DNA of 62,638 nt from Pseudomonadota bacterium (GTDB lineage Bacteria; Pseudomonadota; Gammaproteobacteria; Burkholderiales; Sulfuriferulaceae), in NCBI GenBank assembly GCA_021845925.1, contig JAJZUW010000004.1:189323-251960 (forward strand). Direction: 5' to 3'. Below the pieces are notes generated by a model, which ran no database searches, was not told the origin of the DNA, and saw only the letters and a list, made by a program, of their open reading frames with translations. Of this stretch, positions 1 to 8,577 are shown piece after piece. The translations under genes were made by a program, and so were the position numbers. Position 1 is the first letter of the stretch; each line of letters begins with the position of its first letter.

Positions 1-2904
1 GGTCAAGTCAAGCGTGCTGTTATTGCCGCTCACATTAACCGCAACACCCGTACTGGTCAGGTTCAGGGTGTCGTCGTACCCTGTGACCGATACGCTGCCG
101 AAGGCATCACCACCTGTTTGAGCCAATGTATCGAATTCGCCGCCCAGCGTCAGCGTATCGCCAGTGGCCTGCGCCGTTACGTCGAATGTGCCCCAGACAC
201 CAGCAAATGTTTCGCTTGCGCCGGCCGCATCCAGAATGGCGTTCGCCGTCTTGAAGTCTTGCGATTCAGTCACTGTATTGCCATTGCCGCTGGCCAATGT
301 CAGAGTCGCACCAACCCCCATGTTCACCGTGTCGTTCGAACCAGTCAGCGTAGCGCTGCCAGACAGGTTCATCGTACCCACGCCACTCGCCGTGATCGTG
401 CTCGACCCGCCATTCACCGTTAGATTCGTCATTCCGGTTGTCACATCGATCACGCTCGAATTGCCGTTCACCGTCAAGGTTGCCACACCGCTGGTGTCAA
501 CCGTGTTGCCGTTGCCGTTCACCGTCAGATAGTTCGTGCTGCTGGCCGTGACCGTGCTGCCGGTCAGGTCGAGCGTGTCATAGTAGCCGTTGCCGCTCAC
601 AGTCACCGCTGCACCTGTGCTGGTCAGGTCCAGCGTGTCTTCACTTCCCGTGACCGACACGCTACTGAATGCATCGCCCCCCGTCTGGTTCAGCGCATTG
701 CCATAACCAGCCAGCGTCATCACATCACCCGTCGCATTCGCCGTAACATCGAATATGCCGTAATACCCCGCAATGGTGGTATTCGTGTTGGCCGCCTGCT
801 CCATCACATCCGCCGTCCCGTGGTATTGGGTTTCCGTGATCGTGTCGCTACTGCCACTGGCCAGCGTCAGTGTGCTGGCTCCCATGTTCACCGTGTCGTT
901 CGAGCCGGTCAACGTCGCGCTGCCCGACAGGTTCATCGTGCCCACGCCGCTCGCCGTGATCGTGCTCGAATTACCATTCACCGTCAGGTTCGTCACGTCG
1001 CTGACGTCAACCGTGTTGCCGTTGCCGTTCACTGTCAAATAGTTCGTGCTGCTGGCTGTGACCGTGCTGCTGGTCAGGTCGAGCGTGTCATAATCTCCAC
1101 TCATATTCACAAGAGCACCAACATTAGAAACCGTGACTACGTCACTATATCCAGCCAAATATAATTCACCGACAACGTTATAACTCATTGTTTCATTTGA
1201 AGCGGTAACATAAACATTCTGATTCGCAGAGCCGAGAACAGTTATTCTATTTTGGAACGAATCTGTCGGTGTTGGAAAGAAGGCATTGAGCGCACTGACA
1301 ATACCGTTATACGCGCTTGATCCGGAAAGGAAGGTGCCGAATTCAAGCTGTTGCGTCGTGCTCAAATTACCCAGTGCAGTAACAAGCCCCGAAACATCAT
1401 AAGAAAACGACTGCGTCGTCGAATTGTATGTCAGTTTAACATCGGTCAGCAGATTCTGGTTCATCCCGTAATTCAGCAGACAACCGCTGACATAATTGAC
1501 CAACTGATTCCACGCCGATTCCACCATCGGCACGCCTGCCATCGTCACCAGTGTTGTCGACCACCCGCTGTCATTGGAGTACTGCGCACCGACGAATTTT
1601 GACAGGGCATCGATTTCGCGGGTATCGCCGGTGAAATGATATGTGGTTTCTTGCGGATTGTTCTCCACACCTGTCCAAGTAAAGATCAGGTTATTGATCA
1701 GAGTGGCTTGTTGCGCAGGGGTGGCGGCAAGGTATTGTGTGACCAGATTCGCCAGATTGCCGGTGGTGTCCAGTGCCATTGCTGTTTGCAGATTATGCAC
1801 GTCTCCCCAGCCCGCCACATCGGGCAGATTAGCATAAGCGCTGTTGACTGTGCCCGCGCTTTCATCGATGGTATTGGAAGTGTTGACGGACATGTTCATG
1901 TCCGAGAGCGTGCCGGTCGTGCCATTGCCATAGGTGACGGCGCTGGTTGCGAGCGTCTTGTCGCCGTTGGCGTCCGTCGTGTTGACCGCTGTCGAATTCA
2001 GGCTGATGGAGGTGATGCCAGCCTGCGCCAGCGTTTCGAGATGGCCGGAACCCGGCTGTCCATTGGAGCCCACCCAGATTTCGATCTGGTTGAAGTCGGT
2101 GTCGGACGCGTTGATCACGCCATCGTGATTGGTATCCATCGACGCCAGTTGCGTGAAACCCGCCTGCCCCTGCGTGTTGCCGTTCTGATTGGTGGTGCTG
2201 CTGCCGATGATGGTGAAGCCGTTGTTCAGCGTGCCATTGGCGTTGGTCACATCCACCAGAATGCCTGCATTGGAACTGAACCACGAGCTTTGTTCGGCAA
2301 AGCCAGTGTTTTGATAATCCACGAACGCACCGTTTGCCAGCGAGGTGGTTGTCACCGGCTGGCCATTTGTAGAGACTACCAGCGGGTCAATGATTTGATG
2401 CTGAGCGTTGTTCAACAACAACGAAATCGTATTCAATAGCGCAGCTAGCGTATATGGATTATACACGGCTGTAATGCCTGGGCCAACCGGGAGCCCCATT
2501 ATAGGGTTGCCAAGAACGGATTCTGGATCAATACCAGTAATCGCGTCCAGCACACCACTTAGAGCCCAAACAGTACATTCAGAACCATTAAGTAAATTAT
2601 AATATGGCGGGTTATTTATAGAATCATTTATGTAGTTCATCAGCGATGTTCCCTGCTGAACCGTCAGATTTATAGGATTTGAGGTATCTGAAACCGGGTG
2701 CCCAAAATTATCATAAATTTCACCAGGGCCAAGTGGTGAACCAGTAGTAGCTGGCCCTAGACCAACGTCATATATATTTCCATTGACATCAGTCACCTGT
2801 AGAAATGTGTGAGGAATCAATGTGCCTTGGCCGCCAATATAATTTTCTATCTGGACAGTTTGAATTGGGGCAGTAATTGGCTGTGCTCGTGCTCCAGAAC
2901 TCAT
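1..2904 (-). CDS. Very large repeat/calcium-binding (RTX-like) protein, 5' part only
   Basis: One open frame of 968 codons runs from an ATG at 2904 to the window edge without a stop, so the C-terminus is missing. There is no classical signal peptide (it begins MSSGARAQPITAP). Around residues 250-300 is an EF-hand/dockerin-like stretch (DTNHDGVINASD, then QIEIWVGSNG and LAQAGITSISL), a signature I know from large haemolysin-type secreted proteins. From about residue 600 onward the protein is a Ser/Thr/Asn/Gly-rich beta-solenoid with long internal repeats (TVTASSTNYLTVNGNGNTVD type). Inference: a type I-secreted adhesin, toxin or S-layer-like protein whose secretion signal lies outside the window. 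It follows two small envelope genes by only 3 bases, so all three are probably one operon. Function is not assignable further. Confidence 0.8.
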   Translation of the reverse strand, partial: MSSGARAQPITAPIQTVQIENYIGGQGTLIPHTFLQVTDVNGNIYDVGLGPATTGSPLGPGEIYDNFGHPVSDTSNPINLTVQQGTSLMNYINDSINNPPYYNLLNGSECTVWALSGVLDAITGIDPESVLGNPIMGLPVGPGITAVYNPYTLAALLNTISLLLNNAQHQIIDPLVVSTNGQPVTTTSLANGAFVDYQNTGFAEQSSWFSSNAGILVDVTNANGTLNNGFTIIGSSTTNQNGNTQGQAGFTQLASMDTNHDGVINASDTDFNQIEIWVGSNGQPGSGHLETLAQAGITSISLNSTAVNTTDANGDKTLATSAVTYGNGTTGTLSDMNMSVNTSNTIDESAGTVNSAYANLPDVAGWGDVHNLQTAMALDTTGNLANLVTQYLAATPAQQATLINNLIFTWTGVENNPQETTYHFTGDTREIDALSKFVGAQYSNDSGWSTTLVTMAGVPMVESAWNQLVNYVSGCLLNYGMNQNLLTDVKLTYNSTTQSFSYDVSGLVTALGNLSTTQQLEFGTFLSGSSAYNGIVSALNAFFPTPTDSFQNRITVLGSANQNVYVTASNETMSYNVVGELYLAGYSDVVTVSNVGALVNMSGDYDTLDLTSSTVTASSTNYLTVNGNGNTVDVSDVTNLTVNGNSSTITASGVGTMNLSGSATLTGSNDTVNMGASTLTLASGSSDTITETQYHGTADVMEQAANTNTTIAGYYGIFDVTANATGDVMTLAGYGNALNQTGGDAFSSVSVTGSEDTLDLTSTGAAVTVSGNGYYDTLDLTGSTVTASSTNYLTVNGNGNTVDTSGVATLTVNGNSSVIDVTTGMTNLTVNGGSSTITASGVGTMNLSGSATLTGSNDTVNMGVGATLTLASGNGNTVTESQDFKTANAILDAAGASETFAGVWGTFDVTAQATGDTLTLGGEFDTLAQTGGDAFGSVSVTGYDDTLNLTSTGVAVNVSGNNSTLDLT
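10..1095 (-). repeat. Two long tandem repeats (about 510-575 bp each) inside the giant gene
   Basis: The block read on the minus strand from about 1095 recurs from about 585. For example gttcgtgctgctgg at 531 recurs at 1041, and the segment encoding TGGDAF-SVSVTG-DTL-LTSTG recurs about 574 bp away. Each unit encodes roughly 170-190 residues of beta-solenoid with shorter VNGN/TLTLASG turns inside. The copies have diverged at synonymous and some non-synonymous sites, so the duplication is not very recent. Such repeats commonly recombine and change protein length. Confidence 0.8.
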
Positions 2905-2907
2905 AAA

Positions 2908-3351
2908 TTATTTCCTTATACGATTAATATACTCAACTACAGGTTTTTTAAAAAAAGACTTAAAATACTCAAGAGGCGTGTTGTAATTCTCAACCTCTTG
3001 TTCCTTCCAAAAAGTTAGCCGTCTAATATCCATATTACTTTGAATCGCGGTCACTAAGATTTTATTAATAGCCTCACGGTTTGTTACACCCCAAATGTCA
3101 CATGAGAGATAGCGAAAATTAGTGTCATCGCATGAAATTAAATGATCACCAACACAATCACCAGTAACCCGCGTGCAATAACCGTGAGCTATAAAAATCG
3201 GTAACAGTTTATTTTGCACAAAAGCACGCTCCTTATCATCAAAAGGACCTCTATCTCCTGCATAGGTCGTAGTTGATATCAATGCCAGCAATAGCGCCTG
3301 AACAACCACGATCCAATTTATTACGCCGATATTTCTTAACCATTTTGACAT
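2908..3351 (-). CDS. Small exported protein, unknown function
   Basis: The 147-residue protein has an N-terminal hydrophobic stretch (residues 12-31, WIVVVQALLLALISTTTYAG) that looks like a signal peptide with cleavage after AYA/TYAG. The mature part has three cysteines within about 30 residues (YCTRVTGDC, ISCDD, LSCDIWG), suggesting disulfides in the periplasm. The start is 2 bases after the stop of the upstream membrane protein, and the stop is 3 bases before the giant repeat protein's start, so it is translationally coupled to both. Inference: an accessory, chaperone or immunity-like partner of the large secreted protein. No family is recognised. The gene is visibly more AT-rich than the phage genes to the right. 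Confidence 0.7.
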   Translation of the reverse strand: MSKWLRNIGVINWIVVVQALLLALISTTTYAGDRGPFDDKERAFVQNKLLPIFIAHGYCTRVTGDCVGDHLISCDDTNFRYLSCDIWGVTNREAINKILVTAIQSNMDIRRLTFWKEQEVENYNTPLEYFKSFFKKPVVEYINRIRK

Positions 3352-3353
3352 CG

Positions 3354-3851
3354 CTATATACCATCCACATCTTGCACATTCTCAGGAAGCACACTTTTTG
3401 CGGGAAAAATTATTCCGTGATCATGCAATAATAGCGACACAACATAACTGGCAATCCGCCAAACCTGAGCCATTAATATGGCTCGCCAGCTTAGTCCCCA
3501 AAACAAGGCCAATGTACTCTTGTATGGCAACGGCAGATCAAGGGGCCGCCCATTTTCTGTTACGGATATTTGCCAACTCTTGCCTCGAAAATTGACGGTT
3601 TTCTGAAAAATTTTGTTCGAAAAAACATATAACTGAATTCCAATCATTACAATGATTACGATGATTGGAGCCCGCATGATGCCAAAATATTGAGCACGGT
3701 GATCTGGCGATATGCCAATCAGATTTATGGATAAAGCATAAATAACCACACCGACCAGCGCAAGACCAATGCCATACACCAGCGTCCAGCGAAAAAGTCG
3801 CGCCCACAAAATGAATGATATAAATAACATGTTGCCATTTAATCGTTGCAT
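3354..3851 (-). CDS. Inner-membrane protein, unknown function
   Basis: I chose the ATG at 3851 because it has a GGGGA Shine-Dalgarno 6 bases upstream; a longer frame begins at 3926 without one. The 165-residue product has two strong hydrophobic segments near the N-terminus (FRWTLVYGIGLALVGVVIYA and RAPIIVIIVMIGIQLYVFS) and a weaker one later (WRIASYVVSLLLHD). It is the first gene of the operon ending in the giant repeat protein. Being a small two- or three-pass membrane protein next to a giant export substrate, it may take part in export or anchoring, but that is inference only. No family is recognised. Confidence 0.65.
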   Translation of the reverse strand: MQRLNGNMLFISFILWARLFRWTLVYGIGLALVGVVIYALSINLIGISPDHRAQYFGIMRAPIIVIIVMIGIQLYVFSNKIFQKTVNFRGKSWQISVTENGRPLDLPLPYKSTLALFWGLSWRAILMAQVWRIASYVVSLLLHDHGIIFPAKSVLPENVQDVDGI

Positions 3852-4286
3852 GCAATTCCCCTTGCCTTGTAACCTTTTTTGCACGGATGCCACCAAAAAA
3901 TCTACTACACCAGCCAATGGCTGCATCGTTCCAGGCTCATCATCCCATTATCCTGCGGATGCCACGCTTTCTGTACGTGGCACACATGGCCATTATCCGA
4001 TTCGTCACGATTTCCGATGTGGCATTTATTTTTATGCGGCATTGATTTTTTCCTTTGCGCGCTTACCCCTGTGAGGTCGACGAGCAACAATCTACCTCAC
4101 AATTCGAGTGAAATTGCTTTTATGTAAGATAAAATCTGTCAATGGCTTTCTTATTTTTCATTATCTTTTGGATGCTATCATGCATATAACAAAAATTCAA
4201 CACATACGGAATCGCGTTATTATGAATTATGCATGACCAAGTGGCGCCATGGGTGCCCACAAAAGCCGGGGCTGACACTCACTCAT
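3852..4286. other. AT-rich intergenic region between host operon and prophage integration module
   Basis: No convincing gene on either strand: the open frames here are short, lack ribosome sites and read through low-complexity AT-rich DNA (especially 4090-4230). It should hold the promoter for the minus-strand operon ending in the giant protein. Because it lies next to the recombinase module, it is also the likely place of the left attachment site, but I could not identify a core sequence. Confidence 0.5.
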
Positions 4287-4766
4287 TCAATCCATCCCCA
4301 AAACTACCCTTCGCTGTTCCCGCCAGTCCAGCGGCACTTCCATCTGGCGGCCACGCAGGGTGTGCAGGTTGAGATGGCGAGGCTGGCGGCCATCGAGGAC
4401 GGACTCTACGATGTCCGGCGCCAGCCGGGTCAGGCGCAATACTTCCGCCACCCAGCCGGGTTCCAGCCGCAGTTGCCGGGCCAAATCGGCGATGGTGGCG
4501 ACCTTGCCGGCATCCAGCAGTTTCTGCCAGTAGTACGCTTTCCCCAAGGTACGGATCATGGGCAGGTCGAACGACGATCTGACCTGTGCACTGCTGTCTC
4601 CCGGCGGCGGGATCAATACTTTACTGTGGCGGCGTCGCTTGATGCTGAGTGGCACGAAGGTCACGGAACGTCCGCCAGCGTCAAACCGGCGTGCATCACC
4701 GGTCATCGTGATGGCCACCTTTCGCTGGGCTGGCACTTCACGGAATTTTTCGATGTCTGTTTCCAT
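4287..4766 (-). CDS. HTH DNA-binding protein coupled to serine recombinase
   Basis: Start set at the ATG at 4766, which overlaps the recombinase stop (TGATG); a GTG sits one codon earlier. About 159 residues. The C-terminal half has a helix-turn-helix of the ParB/KorB kind (TIADLARQLRLEPGWVAEVL followed by RLTRLAPDIVESVLDG). The N-terminal half is basic. Small HTH proteins of this type are regularly encoded directly after phage large serine recombinases, as here, so it may help or regulate integration and excision. It is the outermost phage gene on the left. Confidence 0.75.
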   Translation of the reverse strand: METDIEKFREVPAQRKVAITMTGDARRFDAGGRSVTFVPLSIKRRRHSKVLIPPPGDSSAQVRSSFDLPMIRTLGKAYYWQKLLDAGKVATIADLARQLRLEPGWVAEVLRLTRLAPDIVESVLDGRQPRHLNLHTLRGRQMEVPLDWREQRRVVLGMD

Positions 4767-6181
4767 CACGCCATCTCCGTCTCATCGGTCAGTTCTGTGG
4801 CTGTGTCATGCTGCTCTACGACAAAGGGGTGGCGGTCGAGTTCGCGGCTGAATGTGTGCCAGCCTTCGTTATTCCAGAGGATGTCCAGCCCGTCGTCGCG
4901 CAGTTGTACCCGTTCGACCAGAAGCCGCACGATGCGGTGCTGCTCGGCCGGAAACAAGTGATGCCACACCGTGCCGATTTGGCGCATGGCAACCACGATG
5001 CCCGGTTCGTCGACAGTATTGCCTGTCGACAGTGCCGATTGCCAGACTGCGGCCATCATTTCTGGCGCTTGCAGGATTTGGTGCACCTGGGTCAAGACGA
5101 CGGCTTCGATTTCGGCGGCAGGCAGCGCCCCCATGCCGCGTCGGCCGGGCTGATTCGATGCGCCGGCACTCCGGCGTTTTTCCAGATAGGGCACATAGTA
5201 CCGGTAGCGCCGACCGTCTTTCTTGGTGGTATGCGACGGAATCATGCGCTGACCATCCGGTGCGTACAGCAAACCCGACAGTAGCGCAGGGGTTGGCGTG
5301 TGCTGTACCCGCGGCCCTTTCTTTCGCCTGTCGATCACGGCATGCACGGCATCCCACAATTCCCGGTCGATGATCGCCTGATGCTGACCGGGATAAGACT
5401 GGCCACGATGACTGATCTCGCCAAGGTAGAGCCGGTTGCGCAGCATCGAGAACAGGTACTGCTGGTCGATGATCCGCCCCTGCCGATGACGGCCTCCCTG
5501 CGTCACCCACGCCTTGGTGGTATGGCCTTCGATCTGCAACTCGCGCACCAGTTGTGCCGCCGAGCCGTGCTCGGCGTAGCGGGTGAAGATATCGCGCACC
5601 AGAGCTGCCTCCGGCTCGTTGATCACCAGTTTGCGATCCATGACGTCATAACCAAGCGGCGGTACACCCCCCATCCACATGCCCTTGGCCTTGCTCGCCG
5701 CCAGTTTGTCGCGGATGCGCTCGCCGGTGACCTCACGCTCGAACTGGGCAAAGGAGAGCAGAATGTTGAGGGTGAGACGCCCCATGCTGGTCGTGGTGTT
5801 GAACTGCTGGGTGACAGATACGAAGGTCACGCCACGGGCATCGAACAGGTCGACGATTTTGGCAAAGTCGCTGAGTGAGCGTGACAGCCGGTCGATCTTG
5901 TAGACCACCACGACATCGATTCTGCCCTCCCCGATATCGGCGAGCAACCGTTTCAAGGCCGGTCGGTTCATGTTGCCGCCGGAGAATCCGCCGTCGTCAT
6001 AGCCGTCATCGATGGCGATCCACCCCTCATGCCGCTGGCTGGTGATGAAGGCGAGTGCGGCATCCCGTTGCGCTTCCAGGCTGTTGTATTCCTGATCCAG
6101 CCCCTCGTCGGTCGATTTGCGGGTATAGACTGCGCAGCGGCGTTTCGGTGTGATGGCAGATGATGATATCGAAGGTTTCAT
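4766..6181 (-). CDS. Large serine recombinase (phage integrase)
   Basis: 471 residues. The N-terminal resolvase domain is clear: the catalytic serine is Ser23 in YTRKSTDEG, followed by the SLEAQRDA helix, the arginine-rich DRLSRSLSDFAK segment and the FNTTTSMGRLTLNILLSFAQFERE helix. A recombinase domain follows (GYDVMDRKLVINEPEAALVR and onward), then a variable C-terminal region. Large serine integrases join attP and attB without supercoiling and need a separate directionality factor. It overlaps the DUF2924 gene by ATGA upstream and the HTH gene downstream, so the module is one minus-strand operon. Confidence 0.95.
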   Translation of the reverse strand: MKPSISSSAITPKRRCAVYTRKSTDEGLDQEYNSLEAQRDAALAFITSQRHEGWIAIDDGYDDGGFSGGNMNRPALKRLLADIGEGRIDVVVVYKIDRLSRSLSDFAKIVDLFDARGVTFVSVTQQFNTTTSMGRLTLNILLSFAQFEREVTGERIRDKLAASKAKGMWMGGVPPLGYDVMDRKLVINEPEAALVRDIFTRYAEHGSAAQLVRELQIEGHTTKAWVTQGGRHRQGRIIDQQYLFSMLRNRLYLGEISHRGQSYPGQHQAIIDRELWDAVHAVIDRRKKGPRVQHTPTPALLSGLLYAPDGQRMIPSHTTKKDGRRYRYYVPYLEKRRSAGASNQPGRRGMGALPAAEIEAVVLTQVHQILQAPEMMAAVWQSALSTGNTVDEPGIVVAMRQIGTVWHHLFPAEQHRIVRLLVERVQLRDDGLDILWNNEGWHTFSRELDRHPFVVEQHDTATELTDETEMA

Positions 6182-6642
6182 GCCTGTCCTTTCCGGCGCT
6201 CACGATGGGAGGGTTTCAGCCCGAAGAACACCGGTCCCGAATAGTTGGAGCCGGTAATGGCCCGTGCCACGGCCGTGAGACTTTTGTAAGGCCGCCCCTG
6301 ATATTCGAAACGCCCGTCGTCGAGCACCGTGACGCGATGATCGATGCCATTGAATTCGCGCACCATCACGGTTCCCGGGGCAAGCTGATTCTCTGATCGA
6401 CGTTTCTGGTTGGGTATCTCGCCAGTCTCACCGATTTTTTCCAGGCGACGGCGCAGGGCTGCGGGCAAGCCACCGAACGCACGCTCCTGCAGTTTGTAGG
6501 CGATGCGACTTTCCAGATAGGTGCGATGGTGATGCCCCGGGCGGCAATCAAAAAATTCGTCCCACAGTGCCCAGATATTCTCCATGGGAAGATTGGGCAA
6601 CTGCGCGATCTGCGCTGTCACACTGGCTGCGTGCGTCGTCAT
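6178..6642 (-). CDS. DUF2924 domain protein
   Basis: The start at 6642 is supported by AAGGAG 7 bases upstream and by a four-base ATGA overlap with the preceding gene's stop. It ends with an ATGA overlap into the recombinase. The 154-residue product has the DUF2924 signature: LWDEFFDCRPGHHHRTYLESRIAYKLQERAFGGL split across the N-terminal half, then PGTVMVREFNG, a basic strand and FEYQGRPYKSLTAVARAITG with GPVFFGL near the end. The family is almost always next to phage large serine recombinases; its role is not established, and a DNA-binding accessory role is a fair guess. Confidence 0.9.
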   Translation of the reverse strand: MTTHAASVTAQIAQLPNLPMENIWALWDEFFDCRPGHHHRTYLESRIAYKLQERAFGGLPAALRRRLEKIGETGEIPNQKRRSENQLAPGTVMVREFNGIDHRVTVLDDGRFEYQGRPYKSLTAVARAITGSNYSGPVFFGLKPSHRERRKGQA

Positions 6643-6863
6643 GGGCAAACTCCTTCTCGATAAGACGGGTTCACATGAACGCTCTGGTCGGCAGTCATAG
6701 CAAGACAAACCGTACTCGATTCCGGAAATCTGGAAACGACCGGATCGACATGCATGCGCAGGATCGCGGCAGCCAGAAGATCGGCAATCTCGCGTTGCGG
6801 GTGCCGGGGACGGTCATCGCTCGTCAGACGATGAGGAAATGAAGATCTTTCGATGTTGGACAT
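6639..6863 (-). CDS. Small conserved phage protein of the recombinase operon
   Basis: 74 residues, ATG at 6863, stop overlapping the DUF2924 start. The central part (REIADLLAAAILRMHVD) is a short amphipathic helix, and the C-terminus TADQSVHVNPSYREG recalls small proteins repeatedly seen upstream of DUF2924/recombinase pairs. No enzyme motif. Tight coupling on the downstream side supports that it is real. Function unknown. Confidence 0.7.
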   Translation of the reverse strand: MSNIERSSFPHRLTSDDRPRHPQREIADLLAAAILRMHVDPVVSRFPESSTVCLAMTADQSVHVNPSYREGVCP

Positions 6864-6956
6864 GGTTGGCGCTCCGGGTGGAAAACGTCATCCATGGTAT
6901 CGCCTGACTCCATGCGGCGTAACGTGTTTGGTGGGGAATGCGTGGTAGATCGGTGT

Positions 6957-7046
6957 TCAGTTTTTCAGGTGGAGGTCGAGCAGGCGGTGCAGGAATTCCC
7001 GCTGATGGGTAGAATGCTCCATCAACTGGCGTAGATCCTGTTTCAC
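6957..7046 (-). CDS. Possible 29-residue peptide (GTG start)
   Basis: A short frame, VKQDLRQLMEHSTHQREFLH then RLLDLHLKN, starts with GTG at 7046 and has GGAG 8 bases upstream. The sequence is a charged amphipathic helix that looks protein-like. It sits between the ImmA-like gene and the recombinase operon, where no other gene is convincing. It could also be a remnant of a longer gene, since the frame stays open upstream without a good start. Confidence 0.35.
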   Translation of the reverse strand: MKQDLRQLMEHSTHQREFLHRLLDLHLKN

Positions 7047-7201
7047 CTGCCGTTCTCCATGCTGGCAAACCGCGCCGGTTTCATGATGCCTTGATACGCA
7101 TGAATGCGCTGGATCGGCAAATCCGAACGACAGCCAAATGCGTTACGCCGAAAACATGGCGCGAATTCTCATTTGTGTTTTGCCTGGGTCGTCAAACTGT
7201 C

Positions 7202-8125
7202 CTACCTCACCGGAAATTGTCCGCTATCGACGAAGCGGTCGAACGTATCGCGCGACGCTTCATCCTCCCAGCCGCTACGCGCATATTGTCGTGGCGGCGC
7301 CGATTCCAGCATCAACAGCGACAGCACCCGATTACCGCCAGGATAGCTGTGTTTCAATTCCCGAAGTGTGATGTCTTCGGCTTCGCTGGCGCACCAGACC
7401 CTTGCCGGCATGTCGACGCCATCCCATTCCTGCTCCACGGAATCGTCAGCAGCCAGGGTGCCGATCAACGGTTCCTGCGGATCGCCGGTTTTGTGCAGAC
7501 GCACGCGACTCTTGCGGGCTTCACTGCTCGGCCATTGATATTTCAGAAAGCCGTGATCCCAATATACCAGCATGGCGCGCTGCTCGGTGTACTTCATGAT
7601 ACGGATCGACATCGATTCGAGCGACACGCCGAACTCTCTGGCCAACTCGCCGATGAGATGAAAATCGATGCGTTTACCGGCGATCCGGTTGCGCAGCAGG
7701 TCGCCTGGCATCAGCAGGTTGCCTGCAAAATCGTCGGCCTCGCGTTCGATCTGTTTGAGACTCTCGATGCCGGAATAGACGCTTTCCTTGTCACATTGAA
7801 AACGGGTCTGGCTTGCGCGATGCAAAATGAAATGACCGAGCTCGTGGGCGATGGTAAAACGCCGCCGCTCCGGTCGCGCCTTGGGGTTCACGAAAATCCC
7901 CCACTCGCACTCATTGTCCGGATTGCGAACGAGCGCACCTTCACTGGCATTCCAGGTGAGATCTGCCGGTTCCTTGATGACACTTCCACGGCCGAACGGG
8001 GTTTCAGGCAACATCTGCCGGACGAGATCCAGGTCGATGGGCAAGGTCAGCCGACCGGTGGCATTTAGCCAGGCAAGAATGCGGGTTGCCGCCTTGAAGG
8101 CATTCAGATCGTCCGTGGCGCTCAA
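7202..8125 (-). CDS. ImmA/IrrE-family metallopeptidase
   Basis: 307 residues. The zinc-protease motif HELGH is at residues 94-98 (FTIAHELGHFILH), with the usual downstream EADDFAGNLLMP segment supplying the third ligand and substrate groove. Family members cleave an XRE-type repressor after DNA damage or signalling (ICEBs1 ImmA, Deinococcus IrrE). Here the XRE gene is immediately upstream with an ATGA overlap, the standard repressor/anti-repressor-protease pair, so it probably controls induction of this prophage. The C-terminal 130 residues after the protease domain are not recognised. Confidence 0.92.
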   Translation of the reverse strand: MSATDDLNAFKAATRILAWLNATGRLTLPIDLDLVRQMLPETPFGRGSVIKEPADLTWNASEGALVRNPDNECEWGIFVNPKARPERRRFTIAHELGHFILHRASQTRFQCDKESVYSGIESLKQIEREADDFAGNLLMPGDLLRNRIAGKRIDFHLIGELAREFGVSLESMSIRIMKYTEQRAMLVYWDHGFLKYQWPSSEARKSRVRLHKTGDPQEPLIGTLAADDSVEQEWDGVDMPARVWCASEAEDITLRELKHSYPGGNRVLSLLMLESAPPRQYARSGWEDEASRDTFDRFVDSGQFPVR

Positions 8126-8472
8126 GATTTCTCCGGATCCGCTTTTGCGGGTGAACCGAACATGAGCTTCATTGCCTCACGGTACTTGGCTTTTTCAGCC
8201 TCACTCATGCCGGCGTATTCGCGGAAAAACGCCACGTCAGTCGGAGTGGGGCTTTGTACCGAGTCGACGGGTTCGCCAAGCAGATCCTGGATGGTGACTC
8301 CGAGCGTCTTGGCAATGGCGTTCAGCCGTTCCGCCGTGGGCTTCTGGCCTTCGCGCATTTCCAGTTCCCAGATATAGGCCTTGGTACAACCGACGCGATC
8401 CGCCACCTGCTGCAGGGTCAGCCCTTTGGCTTCCCGGAATCCCCGCAGCCGCTTTCCGAATGAATTTTGCAT
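8122..8472 (-). CDS. XRE-family repressor (probable prophage repressor)
   Basis: 116 residues with a textbook Cro/CI helix-turn-helix: FGKRLRGFREAKGLTLQQVA then DRVGCTKAYIWELEMREGQK, residues 4-45, and the LNAIAKTLGVTIQDLLGE tail. The C-terminal half (VAFFREYAGMSEAEKAKYREAMKLMFG) is a short helical region without a LexA-type peptidase. It is therefore likely inactivated by the ImmA-like protease encoded next to it. It is transcribed divergently from the early operon, with operators expected in 8473-8702. Confidence 0.92.
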   Translation of the reverse strand: MQNSFGKRLRGFREAKGLTLQQVADRVGCTKAYIWELEMREGQKPTAERLNAIAKTLGVTIQDLLGEPVDSVQSPTPTDVAFFREYAGMSEAEKAKYREAMKLMFGSPAKADPEKS

Positions 8473-8502
8473 GGAATTCCCGATTTTTTACCAGATGACC
8501 GG

Positions 8503-8508
8503 AGTATA
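8503..8508 (-). promoter_or_regulatory. Probable -10 box of the repressor operon
   Basis: On the minus strand this reads TATACT, about 30 bases upstream of the repressor ATG. I see no strong -35, which is common for a repressor promoter that is itself activated or autoregulated. Confidence 0.4.
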
Positions 8509-8546
8509 GCAAAAAAAGCCGATTCCATGATGTTATCCTGTTTTGA

Positions 8547-8574
8547 TTGACAAGCGGCAATGCGGGGGTAGAAT
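8547..8574 (+). promoter_or_regulatory. Sigma-70-like promoter of the early operon
   Basis: A perfect -35 TTGACA (8547-8552) is followed after 16 bases by TAGAAT (8569-8574). The start would be near 8581. It points toward the first early gene and lies in the divergent region next to the XRE repressor, so it is the obvious candidate for the repressed rightward lytic promoter. Confidence 0.7.
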
Positions 8575-8577
8575 GAC

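Noticed and set aside
1636-2439. Long plus-strand open frame (267 codons) inside the giant repeat gene
   Set aside because: Antisense to a clear minus-strand coding frame; sequence is low-complexity with no motif or ribosome site. Same for the other plus-strand frames up to 2600.
4233-4961. 242-codon plus-strand frame
   Set aside because: Antisense of the HTH gene and the end of the serine recombinase; no ribosome site or motif.
6814-7068. 84-codon minus-strand frame overlapping the small phage protein
   Set aside because: Pro/Arg-rich without motif, overlaps a better-supported gene by 50 bases and an alternative short frame; not convincing.
7091-8068. 325-codon plus-strand frame
   Set aside because: It is the exact antisense of the ImmA/IrrE gene, which has HELGH and a coupled repressor; the plus frame has no recognisable features.
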